A stretch of 64,000 nucleotides of DNA from Haliclystus octoradiatus (lineage: Eukaryota > Cnidaria > Staurozoa > Stauromedusae > Haliclystidae). Below, one piece after another: positions 49,573 through 61,680 of the stretch (the stretch's first letter is position 1; every line of letters starts with the position of its first letter). The notes below the pieces were generated by a model. It was not told the DNA's origin and did no database searches. It saw only the letters and a program-made list of their open reading frames with translations. The stretch is from the NCBI GenBank assembly GCA_916610825.1, contig CAKAJK010000009.1, positions 62,001-126,000 of the forward strand, read 5' to 3'. A program made the position numbers and the translations under genes.

Positions 49573-52500
49573 TCGCGAGTTATAATGGCGTAATGGTTTC
49601 ACAAATAGTATATTTGGAATCAGTGAAAAATTCTGAACAAGAATATTGTATTCAAAACTTCTATTTTACAGTTTCAAATTTTCAACATTAAACAAAGGAA
49701 ATCTTGAAACACTAATTACTCGAGTTATAATTGAGGAATCATTTCACAAATAGTATATTTGGAATCAGTGCAAAATTCTGAACAAGACTAATGTTCTCAA
49801 GAGTTTAAAATGTACAGTTTTGAAATTTCGAATTTTAACAAAGTTTTGTACGTTAAACTAAAACAAGAAGTTCTCCAGTTATAATGGCGCAATCGTTTCA
49901 CAAATAATATATTTGGAATCAGTGCAAAATTCTGAACAAGAATAAAGTTCTCAAAAGTTGAAAATGTACAGTTTTGAAATTTCGAATTTTAACAAAGTTT
50001 TGTACGTCAAACTAAAACAAGAATTTCTCGAGTTATAAGGGCGTAATCGTTTCACAAATAGCATATTTGGAATCAGTAAAAAATTCTTAACAAGAATATT
50101 GTATTCAAAACTTCTATGTTACAGTTTCAAATTTTCAACTTTAAACAAAGGAAATCTTGAAACACTAATTACTCGAGTTATAATTGAGAAATCATTTCAC
50201 AAATAGTATATTTGGAATCAGTGCAAAATTTTGAACAAGACTAATGTTCTCAAAAGTTTAAAATGTACAGTTTTGAAATTTCGAATTTTAACAAAGTTTT
50301 GTACGTCAAACTAAAACAAGAATTTCTCGAGTTATAATGGCGTAATCGTTTCACAAATAGAATATTTGGAATCAGTAAAAAATTCTGAACAAGAATATTG
50401 TATTCAAAACTTCTATTTTACAGTTTCAAATTTTCAACTTTAAACAAAGGAAATCTTGAAACACGAATTACTCGAGTTATAGTTGAGCAATCATTTCACA
50501 AATAGTATATTTGGAATCAGTGCAAAATTGTGAACAAGAATAATGTTCTCAAAAGTTTAAAATGCACAGTTTTGAAATTTCGAATTTTAACAAAGTTTTG
50601 TACGTCAAACTAAAACAACAATTTCGCGAGTTATAATGGCGTAATGGTTTCACAAATAGTATATTTGGAATCAGTGAAAAATTCTGAACAAGAATATTGT
50701 ATTCAAAACGTCTATTTTACAGTTTCAAATTTTCAACTTTAAACAAAGGAAATCTTCAAACACGAATTACTCGAGTTATAGTTGAGCAATCATTTCACAA
50801 ATAGTATATTTGGAATCAGTGCAAAATTGTGAACAAGAATAATGTTCTCAAAAGTTTAAAATGCACAGTTTTGAAATTTCGAATTTTAACAAAGTTTTGT
50901 ACGTCAAACTAAAACAACAATTTCTCGAGTTATAATGGCGTAATCGTTTCACAAATAGAATATTTGGAATCAGTAAAAAATTCTGAACAAGAATATTGTA
51001 TTCAAAACTTCTATTTTACAGTTTCAAATTTTCAACTTTAAACAAAGGAAATCTTGAAACACTAATTACTCGAGTTATAGTTGAGCAATTATTTCACAAA
51101 TAGTATATTTGGAATCAGTGCAAAATTGTGAACAAGAATAATGTTCTCAAAAGTTTAAAATGTACAGTTTTGAAATTTCGAATTTTAACAAAGTTTTGTA
51201 CGTCAAACTAAAACAACAATTTCTCGAGTTATAATGGCGTAATCGTTTCACAAATAGAATATTTGGAATCAGTAAAAAATTCTGAACAAGAATATTGTAT
51301 TCAAAACTTCTATTTTACAGTTTCAAATTTTCAACTTTAAACAAAGGAAATCTTGAAACACTAATTACTCGAGTTATAGTTGAGCAATCATTTCACAAAT
51401 AGTATATTTGGAATCAGTGCAAATTCTGAACAAGACTAATGTTCTCAAAAGTTTAAAATGTACAGTTTTGAAATTTCGAATTTTAACAAAGTTTTGTATG
51501 TTAAACTAAAACAAGAAGTTCTCCAGTTATAATGGCGCAATCGTTTCACAAATAATATATTTGGAATCAGTGCAAAATTGTGAACAAGAATAATGTTCTC
51601 AAAAGTTTAAAATGCACAGTTTTGAAATTTCGAATTTTAACAATGTTTTGTACGTCAAACTAAAACAAGAATTTCTCGAGTTATAAGGGCGTAATCGTTT
51701 CACAAATAGTATATTTGGAATCAGTGAAAAATTCTGAACTAGAATATTGTATTCAAAACGTCTATTTTACAGTTTCAAATTTTCAACTTTAAACAAAGGA
51801 AATCTTCAAACACGAATTACTCGAGTTATAGTTGAGCAATTATTTCACAAATAGTATATTTGGAATCAGTGCAAAATTGTGAACAAGAATAATGTTCTCA
51901 AAAGTTTAAAATGCACAGTTTTGAAATTTCGAATTTTAACAAAGTTTTGTACGTCAAACTAAAACAACAATTTCTCGAGTTATAATGGCGTAATCGTTTC
52001 ACAAATAGAATATTTGGAATCAGTAAAAAATTCTGAACAAGAATATTGTATTCAAAACTTCTATTTTACAGTTTCAAATTTTCAACTTTAAACAAAGGAA
52101 ATCTTGAAACACTAATTACTCGAGTTATAGTTGAGCAATTATTTCACAAATAGTATATTTGGAATCAGTGCAAAATTGTGAACAAGAATAATGTTCTCAA
52201 AAGTTTAAAATGTACAGTTTTGAAATTTCGAATTTTAACAAAGTTTTGTACGTCAAACTAAAACAACAATTTCTCGAGATATAATGGCGTAATCGTTTCA
52301 CAAATAGAATATTTGGAATCAGTAAAAAATTCTGAACAAGAATATTGTATTCAAAACTTCTATTTTACAGTTTCAAATTTTCAACTTTAAACAAAGGAAA
52401 TCTTGAAACACTAATTACTCGAGTTATAGTTGAGCAATCATTTCACAAATAGTATATTTGGAATCAGTGCAAATTCTGAACAAGACTAATGTTCTCAAAA

Positions 52501-52723
52501 GTTTAAAATGTACAGTTTTGAAATTTCGAATTTTAACAAAGTTTTGTATGTTAAACTAAAACAAGAAGTTCTCCAGTTATAATGGCGCAATCGTTTCACA
52601 AATAATATATTTGGAATCAGTGCAAAATTCTGAACAAGAATAAAGTTCTCAAAAGTTGAAAATGTACAGTTTTGAAATTTCGAATTTTAACAAAGTTTTG
52701 TACGTCAAACTAAAACAAGAATT
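49573..52723. repeat. 3151-bp HOR, copy 2
   Basis: Second copy, with the same order and private markers as 46422-49572. Its left edge is an A3 head (preceded by AAAGTTGAAAATG) fused to an A2 body (TTTCGCGAG at 49571). At its right edge the A3 body continues normally and the switch to the A2 tail comes later, near 52768. A private CTCGAGATATAATGG occurs at about 52275. Confidence 0.86.
51620..51772. repeat. Mosaic monomer A2 / A3 / A2, second copy
   Basis: Same chimera and private bases as 48469-48621, exactly 3151 bp later. The mosaic therefore formed before the 3151-bp block was duplicated. Confidence 0.86.
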
Positions 52724-54319
52724 TCTCGAGTTATAAGGGCGTAATCGTTTCACAAATAGCATATTTGGAATCAGTGAAAAATTCTGAACAAGAATATTGT
52801 ATTCAAAACTTCTATTTTACAGTTTCAAATTTTCAACATTAAACAAAGGAAATCTTGAAACACTAATTACTCGAGTTATAATTGAGGAATCATTTCACAA
52901 ATAGTATATTTGGAATCAGTGCAAAATTCTGAACAAGACTAATGTTCTCAAAAGTTTAAAATGTACAGTTTTGAAATTTCGAATTTTAACAAAGTTTTGT
53001 AGGTTAAACTAAAACAAGAAGTTCTCCAGTTATAATGGCGCAATCGTTTCACAAATAATATATTTGGAATCAGTGCAAAATTCTGAACAAGAATAAAGTT
53101 CTCAAAAGTTGAAAATGTACAGTTTTGAAATTTCGAATTTTAACAAAGTTTTGTACGTCAAACTAAAACAAGAATTTCTCGAGTTATAAGGGCGTAATCG
53201 TTTCACAAATAGCATATTTGGAATCAGTGAAAAATTCTGAACAAGAATATTGTATTCAAAACTTCTATTTTACAGTTTCAAATTTTCAACTTTAAACAAA
53301 GGAAATCTTGAAACACTAATTACTCGAGTTATAATTGAGCAATCATTTCACAAATAGTATATTTGGAATCAGTGCAAAATTGTGAACAAGAATAATGTTC
53401 TCAAAAGATTAAAATGTACAGTTTTGAAATTTCGAATTTTAACAAAGTTTTGTACGTCAGACTAAAACAACAATTTCTCGAGTTATAATGGCGTAATCGT
53501 TTCACAAATAGTATATTTGGAATCAGTGAATAATTCTGAACAAGAATATTGTATTCAAAACTTATATTTTACAGTTTCAAATTTTCAACTTTAAACAAAA
53601 GAAATCTTCAAACACGAATTACTCGAGTTATAGTTGAGCAATCATTTCACAAATAGTATATTTGGAATCAGTGCAAAATTGTGAACAAGAATAATGTTCT
53701 AAAAAGTTTAAAATGCACAGTTTTGAAATTTCGAATTTTAACAAAGTTTTGTACGTTAAACTAAAACAACAATTTCTCGAGTTATAATGGTGTAATCGTT
53801 TCACAAATAGTATATTTGGAATCAGTGAAAAATTCTGAACAAGAATATTGTATTCAAAACTTCTATTTTACAGTTTCAAATTTTCAACTTTAAACAAAGG
53901 AAATCTTCAAACACGAATTACTCGAGTTATAGTTGAGCAATCATTTCACAAATAGTATATTTGGAATCAGTGCAAAATTGTGAACAAGAATATTGTATTC
54001 AAAACTTCTATTTTACAGTTTCAAATTTTCAACTTTAAACAAAGGAAATCTTCAAACACGAATTACTCGAGTTATAGTTGAGCAATCATTTCACAAATAG
54101 TATATTTGCAATCAGTGCAAAATTGTGAACAAGAATAATGTTCTCAAAAGTTTAAAATGTACAGTTTTGAAATTTCGAATTTTAACAAAGTTTTGTACGT
54201 CAAACTAAAACAAGAATTTCTCGAGTTATAATGGCGTAATCGTTTCACAAATAGAATATTTGGAATCAGTGAAAAATTCTGAACAAGAATATTGTATTCA
54301 AAACTTATATTTTACAGTT
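52373..54319. repeat. 1947-bp tandem repeat, copy 1
   Basis: Thirteen monomers, seven 154-bp and six 145-bp spacings less the one-base B5 loss. Markers repeat exactly 1947 bp later: TTTTGTAGGTTAAAC at 53001/54948, GTGAATAATTC at 53526/55473, TTTGCAATCAG at 54105/56052 and CAACATTAAAC at 52836/54783. Confidence 0.9.
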
Positions 54320-56266
54320 TCAAATTTTCAACTTTAAACAAAGGAAATCTTGAAACACTAATTACTCGAGTTATAGTTGAGCAATCATTTCACAAATAGT
54401 ATATTTGGAATCAGTGCAAATTCTGAACAAGACTAATGTTCTCAAAAGTTTAAAATGTACAGTTTTGAAATTTCGAATTTTAACAAAGTTTTGTATGTTA
54501 AACTAAAACAAGAAGTTCTCCAGTTATAATGGCGCAATCGTTTCACAAATAATATATTTGGAATCAGTGCAAAATTCTGAACAAGAATAAAGTTCTCAAA
54601 AGTTGAAAATGTACAGTTTTGAAATTTCGAATTTTAACAAAGTTTTGTACGTCAAACTAAAACAAGAATTTCTCGAGTTATAAGGGCGTAATCGTTTCAC
54701 AAATAGCATATTTGGAATCAGTGAAAAATTCTGAACAAGAATATTGTATTCAAAACTTCTATTTTACAGTTTCAAATTTTCAACATTAAACAAAGGAAAT
54801 CTTGAAACACTAATTACTCGAGTTATAATTGAGGAATCATTTCACAAATAGTATATTTGGAATCAGTGCAAAATTCTGAACAAGACTAATGTTCTCAAAA
54901 GTTTAAAATGTACAGTTTTGAAATTTCGAATTTTAACAAAGTTTTGTAGGTTAAACTAAAACAAGAAGTTCTCCAGTTATAATGGCGCAATCGTTTCACA
55001 AATAATATATTTGGAATCAGTGCAAAATTCTGAACAAGAATAAAGTTCTCAAAAGTTGAAAATGTACAGTTTTGAAATTTCGAATTTTAACAAAGTTTTG
55101 TACGTCAAACTAAAACAAGAATTTCTCGAGTTATAAGGGCGTAATCGTTTCACAAATAGCATATTTGGAATCAGTGAAAAATTCTGAACAAGAATATTGT
55201 ATTCAAAACTTCTATTTTACAGTTTCAAATTTTCAACTTTAAACAAAGGAAATCTTGAAACACTAATTACTCGAGTTATAATTGAGCAATCATTTCACAA
55301 ATAGTATATTTGGAATCAGTGCAAAATTGTGAACAAGAATAATGTTCTCAAAAGATTAAAATGTACAGTTTTGAAATTTCGAATTTTAACAAAGTTTTGT
55401 ACGTCAGACTAAAACAACAATTTCTCGAGTTATAATGGCGTAATCGTTTCACAAATAGTATATTTGGAATCAGTGAATAATTCTGAACAAGAATATTGTA
55501 TTCAAAACTTATATTTTACAGTTTCAAATTTTCAACTTTAAACAAAAGAAATCTTCAAACACGAATTACTCGAGTTATAGTTGAGCAATCATTTCACAAA
55601 TAGTATATTTGGAATCAGTGCAAAATTGTGAACAAGAATAATGTTCTAAAAAGTTTAAAATGCACAGTTTTGAAATTTCGAATTTTAACAAAGTTTCGTA
55701 CGTTAAACTAAAACAACAATTTCTCGAGTTATAATGGTGTAATCGTTTCACAAATAGTATATTTGGAATCAGTGAAAAATTCTGAACAAGAATATTGTAT
55801 TCAAAACTTCTATTTTACAGTTTCAAATTTTCAACTTTAAACAAAGGAAATCTTCAAACACGAATTACTCGAGTTATAGTTGAGCAATCATTTCACAAAT
55901 AGTATATTTGGAATCAGTGCAAAATTGTGAACAAGAATATTGTATTCAAAACTTCTATTTTACAGTTTCAAATTTTCAACTTTAAACAAAGGAAATCTTC
56001 AAACACGAATTACTCGAGTTATAGTTGAGCAATCATTTCACAAATAGTATATTTGCAATCAGTGCAAAATTGTGAACAAGAATAATGTTCTCAAAAGTTT
56101 AAAATGTACAGTTTTGAAATTTCGAATTTTAACAAAGTTTTGTACGTCAAACTAAAACAAGAATTTCTCGAGTTATAATGGCGTAATCGTTTCACAAATA
56201 GAATATTTGGAATCAGTGAAAAATTCTGAACAAGAATATTGTATTCAAAACTTATATTTTACAGTT
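54320..56266. repeat. 1947-bp tandem repeat, copy 2
   Basis: Abuts copy 1 and keeps all its private markers. It has a private GTTTCGTACG near 55694. Part of this copy reappears at 61.7-63.9 kb. Confidence 0.9.
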
Positions 56267-56590
56267 TCAAATTTTCAACTTTAAACAAAAGAAATCTTCA
56301 AACACGAATTACTCGAGTTATAGTTGAGCAATCATTTCACAAATAGTATATTTGGAATCAGTGCAAAATTCTGAACAAGACTAATGTTCTCAAAAGTTTA
56401 AAATGTACAGTTTTGAAATTTCGAATTTTAACAAAGTTTTGTACGTTAAACTAAAACAAGAAGTTCTCCAGTTATAATGGCGCAATCGTTTCACAAATAA
56501 TATATTTGGAATCAGTGCAAAATTCTGAACAAGAATATTGTATTCAAAACTTCTATTTTACAGTTTCAAATTTTCAACTTTAAACAAAGG
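54340..56590. repeat. Block recurring 7341 bp downstream
   Basis: GTAGGTTAAAC 54948/62289, GTGAATAATTC 55473/62814, TTTGCAATCAG 56052/63393 and the C-to-B junction 56521/63862 all pair at 7341 bp. The order of monomers is the same throughout. Confidence 0.88.
56515..56545. repeat. Direct C-to-B junction
   Basis: A C unit (AATAATATATTT) is followed by GAACAAGAATATTGTATTC, a B head, instead of the usual AATAAAGTTCTC leading to A3. The copy is at 63856-63886. Confidence 0.85.
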
Positions 56591-56970
56591 AAATCTTGAA
56601 ACACGAATTACTCGAGTTATAGTTGAGCAATCATTTCACAAATAGTATATTTGGAATCAGTGCAAAATTGTGAACAAGAATAATGTTCTAAAAAGTTTAA
56701 AATGCACAGTTTTGAAATTTCGAATTTTAACAAAGTTTTGTACGTTAAACTAAAACAACAATTTCTCGAGTTATAATGGTGTAATCGTTTCACAAATAGT
56801 ATATTTGGAATCAGTGAAAAATTCTGAACAAGAATATTGTATTCAAAACTTCTATTTTACAGTTTCAAATTTTCAACTTTAAACAAAGGAAATCTTCAAA
56901 CACGAATTACTCGAGTTATAGTTGAGCAATCATTTCACAAATAGTATATTTGGAATCAGTGCAAAATTTT

Positions 56971-57010
56971 GAAGAAGAATAATGTTCTCAAAAGTTAATC
57001 TATTTTACAG
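56971..57010. repeat. Chimeric A/B junction with a 3-bp gain
   Basis: GAAGAAGAATAATGTTCTCAAAAGTT, the head that normally leads into an A unit, is joined to AATCTATTTTACAG, the end of a B head. The result is 3 bp longer than a normal B head. GAAGAAG (GAACAAG elsewhere) is private. I found no second copy in the window. Confidence 0.85.
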
Positions 57011-57455
57011 TTTCAAATTTTCAACTTTAAACAAAGGAAATCTTCAAACACGAATTACTCGAGTTATAGTTGAGCAATCATTTCACAAATAGTATATTTG
57101 CAATCAGTGCAAAATTGTGAACAAGAATAATGTTCTCAAAAGTTTAAAATGTACAGTTTTGAAATTTCGAATTTTAACAAAGTTTTGTACGTCAAACTAA
57201 AACAAGAATTTCTCGAGTTATAATGGCGTAATCGTTTCACAAATAGAATATTTGGAATCAGTGAAAAATTCTGAACAAGAATATTGTATTCAAAACTTAT
57301 ATTTTACAGTTTCAAATTTTCAACTTTAAACAAAAGAAATCTTCAAACACGAATTACTCGAGTTATAGTTGAACAATCATTTCACAAATAGTATATTTGG
57401 AATCAGTGCAAAATTCTGAACAAGACTAATGTTCTCAAAAGTTTAAAATGTACAG

Positions 57456-58506
57456 TTTTGAAATTTCGAATTTTAACAAAGTTTTGTACGTTAAACTAAA
57501 ACAAGAAGTTCTCCAGTTATAATGGCGCAATCGTTTCACAAATAATATATTTGGAATCAGTGCAAAATTCTGAACAAGAATAAAGTTCTCAAAAGTTGAA
57601 AATGTACAGTTTTGAAATTTCGAATTTTAACAAAGTTTTGTACGTCAAACTAAAACAAGAATTTCTCGAGTTATAAGGGCGTAATCGTTTCACAAATAGC
57701 ATATTTGGAATCAGTAAAAAATTCTGAACAAGAATATTGTATTCAAAACTTCTATGTTACAGTTTCAAATTTTCAACTTTAAACAAAGGAAATCTTGAAA
57801 CACTAATTACTCGAGTTATAATTGAGAAATCATTTCACAAATAGTATATTTGGAATCAGTGCAAAATTTTGAACAAGACTAATGTTCTCAAAAGTTTAAA
57901 ATGTACAGTTTTGAAATTTCGAATTTTAACAAAGTTTTGTACGTCAAACTAAAACAAGAATTTCTCGAGTTATAATGGCGTAATCGTTTCACAAATAGAA
58001 TATTTGGAATCAGTAAAAAATTCTGAACAAGAATATTGTATTCAAAACTTCTATTTTACAGTTTCAAATTTTCAACTTTAAACAAAGGAAATCTTGAAAC
58101 ACGAATTACTCGAGTTATAGTTGAGCAATCATTTCACAAATAGTATATTTGGAATCAGTGCAAAATTGTGAACAAGAATAATGTTCTCAAAACTTTAAAA
58201 TGCACAGTTTTGAAATTTCGAATTTTAACAAAGTTTTGTACGTCAAACTAAAACAACAATTTCGCGAGTTATAATGGCGTAATGGTTTCACAAATAGTAT
58301 ATTTGGAATCAGTGAAAAATTCTGAACAAGAATATTGTATTCAAAACTTCTATTTTACAGTTTCAAATTTTCAACATTAAACAAAGGAAATCTTGAAACA
58401 CTAATTACTCGAGTTATAATTGAGGAATCATTTCACAAATAGTATATTTGGAATCAGTGCAAAATTCTGAACAAGACTAATGTTCTCAAAAGTTTAAAAT
58501 GTACAG
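57456..58506. repeat. Core 1051-bp HOR copy
   Basis: C-A3-B2-A1-B1-A2-B3, next C at 58507. B1 ends with the private CAAAACTTTAAAATGCAC. The same variant is in the next copy, at 60002. Confidence 0.88.
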
Positions 58507-59133
58507 TTTTGAAATTTCGAATTTTAACAAAGTTTTGTACGTTAAACTAAAACAAGAAGTTCTCCAGTTATAATGGCGCAATCGTTTCACAAATAATATA
58601 TTTGGAATCAGTGCAAAATTCTGAACAAGAATAAAGTTCTCAAAAGTTGAAAATGTACAGTTTTGAAATTTCGAATTTTAACAAAGTTTTGTACGTCAAA
58701 CTAAAACAAGAATTTCTCGAGTTATAAGGGCGTAATCGTTTCACAAATAGCATATTTGGAATCAGTGAAAAATTCTGAACAAGAATATTGTATTCAAAAC
58801 TTCTATTTTACAGTTTCAAATTTTCAACTTTAAACAAAGGAAATCTTGAAACACTAATTACTCGAGTTATAATTGAGCAATCATTTCACAAATAGTATAT
58901 TTGGAATCAGTGCAAAATTGTGAACAAGAATAATGTTCTCAAAAGATTAAAATGTACAGTTTTGAAATTTCGAATTTTAACAAAGTTTTGTACGTCAGAC
59001 TAAAACAACAATTTCTCGAGTTATAATGGCGTAATCGTTTCACAAATAGTATATTTGGAATCAGTGAATAATTCTGAACAAGAATATTGTATTCAAAACT
59101 TATATTTTACAGTTTCAAATTTTCAACTTTAAA

Positions 59134-61679
59134 CAAAAGAAATCTTGAAACACTAATTACTCGAGTTATAGTTGAGCAATCATTTCACAAATAGTATATT
59201 TGGAATCAGTGCAAAATTGTGAACAAGAATAATGTTCTAAAAAGTTTAAAATGCACAGTTTTGAAATTTCGAATTTTAACAAAGTTTTGTACGTTAAACT
59301 AAAACAACAATTTCTCGAGTTATAATGGTGTAATCGTTTCACAAATAGTATATTTGGAATCAGTGAAAAATTCTGAACAAGAATATTGTATTCAAAACTT
59401 CTATTTTACAGTTTCAAATTTTCAACTTTAAACAAAGGAAATCTTCAAACACGAATTACTCGAGTTATAGTTGAGCAATCATTTCACAAATAGTATATTT
59501 GGAATCAGTGCAAAATTGTGAACAAGAATATTGTATTCAAAACTTCTATTTTACAGTTTCAAATTTTCAACTTTAAACAAAGGAAATCTTCAAACACGAA
59601 TTACTCGAGTTATAGTTGAGCAATCATTTCACAAATAGTATATTTGGAATCAGTGCAAAATTGTGAACAAGAATAATGTTCTCAAAAGTTTAAAATGTAC
59701 AGTTTTGAAATTTCGAATTTTAACAAAGTTTTGTACGTCAAACTAAAACAAGAATTTCTCGAGTTATAATGGCGTAATCGTTTCACAAATAGTATATTTG
59801 GAATCAGTGAAAAATTCTGAACAAGAATATTGTATTCAAAACTTATATTTTACAGTTTCAAATTTTCAACTTTAAACAAAAGAAATCTTCAAACACGAAT
59901 TACTCGAGTTATAGTTGAACAATCATTTCACAAATAGTATATTTGGAATCAGTGCAAAATTCTGAACAAGACTAATGTTCTCAAAAGTTTAAAATGTACA
60001 GTTTTGAAATTTCGAATTTTAACAAAGTTTTGTACGTTAAACTAAAACAAGAAGTTCTCCAGTTATAATGGCGCAATCGTTTCACAAATAATATATTTGG
60101 AATCAGTGCAAAATTCTGAACAAGAATAAAGTTCTCAAAAGTTGAAAATGTACAGTTTTGAAATTTCGAATTTTAACAAAGTTTTGTACGTCAAACTAAA
60201 ACAAGAATTTCTCGAGTTATAAGGGCGTAATCGTTTCACAAATAGCATATTTGGAATCAGTAAAAAATTCTGAACAAGAATATTGTATTCAAAACTTCTA
60301 TGTTACAGTTTCAAATTTTCAACTTTAAACAAAGGAAATCTTGAAACACTAATTACTCGAGTTATAATTGAGAAATCATTTCACAAATAGTATATTTGGA
60401 ATCAGTGCAAAATTTTGAACAAGACTAATGTTCTCAAAAGTTTAAAATGTACAGTTTTGAAATTTCGAATTTTAACAAAGTTTTGTACGTCAAACTAAAA
60501 CAAGAATTTCTCGAGTTATAATGGCGTAATCGTTTCACAAATAGAATATTTGGAATCAGTAAAAAATTCTGAACAAGAATATTGTATTCAAAACTTCTAT
60601 TTTACAGTTTCAAATTTTCAACTTTAAACAAAGGAAATCTTGAAACACGAATTACTCGAGTTATAGTTGAGCAATCATTTCACAAATAGTATATTTGGAA
60701 TCAGTGCAAAATTGTGAACAAGAATAATGTTCTCAAAACTTTAAAATGCACAGTTTTGAAATTTCGAATTTTAACAAAGTTTTGTACGTCAAACTAAAAC
60801 AACAATTTCGCGAGTTATAATGGCGTAATGGTTTCACAAATAGTATATTTGGAATCAGTGAAAAATTCTGAACAAGAATATTGTATTCAAAACTTCTATT
60901 TTACAGTTTCAAATTTTCAACATTAAACAAAGGAAATCTTGAAACACTAATTACTCGAGTTATAATTGAGGAATCATTTCACAAATAGTATATTTGGAAT
61001 CAGTGCAAAATTCTGAACAAGACTAATGTTCTCAAAAGTTTAAAATGTACAGTTTTGAAATTTCGAATTTTAACAAAGTTTTGTACGTTAAACTAAAACA
61101 AGAAGTTCTCCAGTTATAATGGCGCAATCGTTTCACAAATAATATATTTGGAATCAGTGCAAAATTCTGAACAAGAATAAAGTTCTCAAAAGTTGAAAAT
61201 GTACAGTTTTGAAATTTCGAATTTTAACAAAGTTTTGTACGTCAAACTAAAACAAGAATTTCTCGAGTTATAAGGGCGTAATCGTTTCACAAATAGCATA
61301 TTTGGAATCAGTGAAAAATTCTGAACAAGAATATTGTATTCAAAACTTCTATTTTACAGTTTCAAATTTTCAACTTTAAACAAAGGAAATCTTGAAACAC
61401 TAATTACTCGAGTTATAATTGAGCAATCATTTCACAAATAGTATATTTGGAATCAGTGCAAAATTGTGAACAAGAATAATGTTCTCAAAAGATTAAAATG
61501 TACAGTTTTGAAATTTCGAATTTTAACAAAGTTTTGTACGTCAGACTAAAACAACAATTTCTCGAGTTATAATGGCGTAATCGTTTCACAAATAGTATAT
61601 TTGGAATCAGTGAATAATTCTGAACAAGAATATTGTATTCAAAACTTATATTTTACAGTTTCAAATTTTCAACTTTAAA
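59134..61679. repeat. 2546-bp tandem repeat, copy 2
   Basis: Abuts copy 1. It has the normal B head and TTTGGAATCAG near 59642, where copy 1 has the chimeric head and TTTGCAATCAG. Confidence 0.88.
60002..61052. repeat. Core 1051-bp HOR copy
   Basis: Same order and private bases as 57456-58506, 2546 bp downstream. The next C is at 61053. Confidence 0.88.
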
Positions 61680-61680
61680 C

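Larger units (their letters stand above)
56585..59133. repeat. 2546-bp tandem repeat, copy 1 (2549 bp)
   Basis: Seventeen monomers. Pairs with 59134-61679: GTTGAACAATC 57371/59917, CTCCAG 57511/60057, CAAAACTTTAAAATG 58193/60739 and GTGAATAATTC 59064/61610 at 2546 bp. GTTCTAAAAAG pairs at 2549 (56685/59234) because the chimeric junction at 56971-57010 is 3 bp longer. It includes the core 1051-bp HOR at 57456-58506. Confidence 0.89.
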
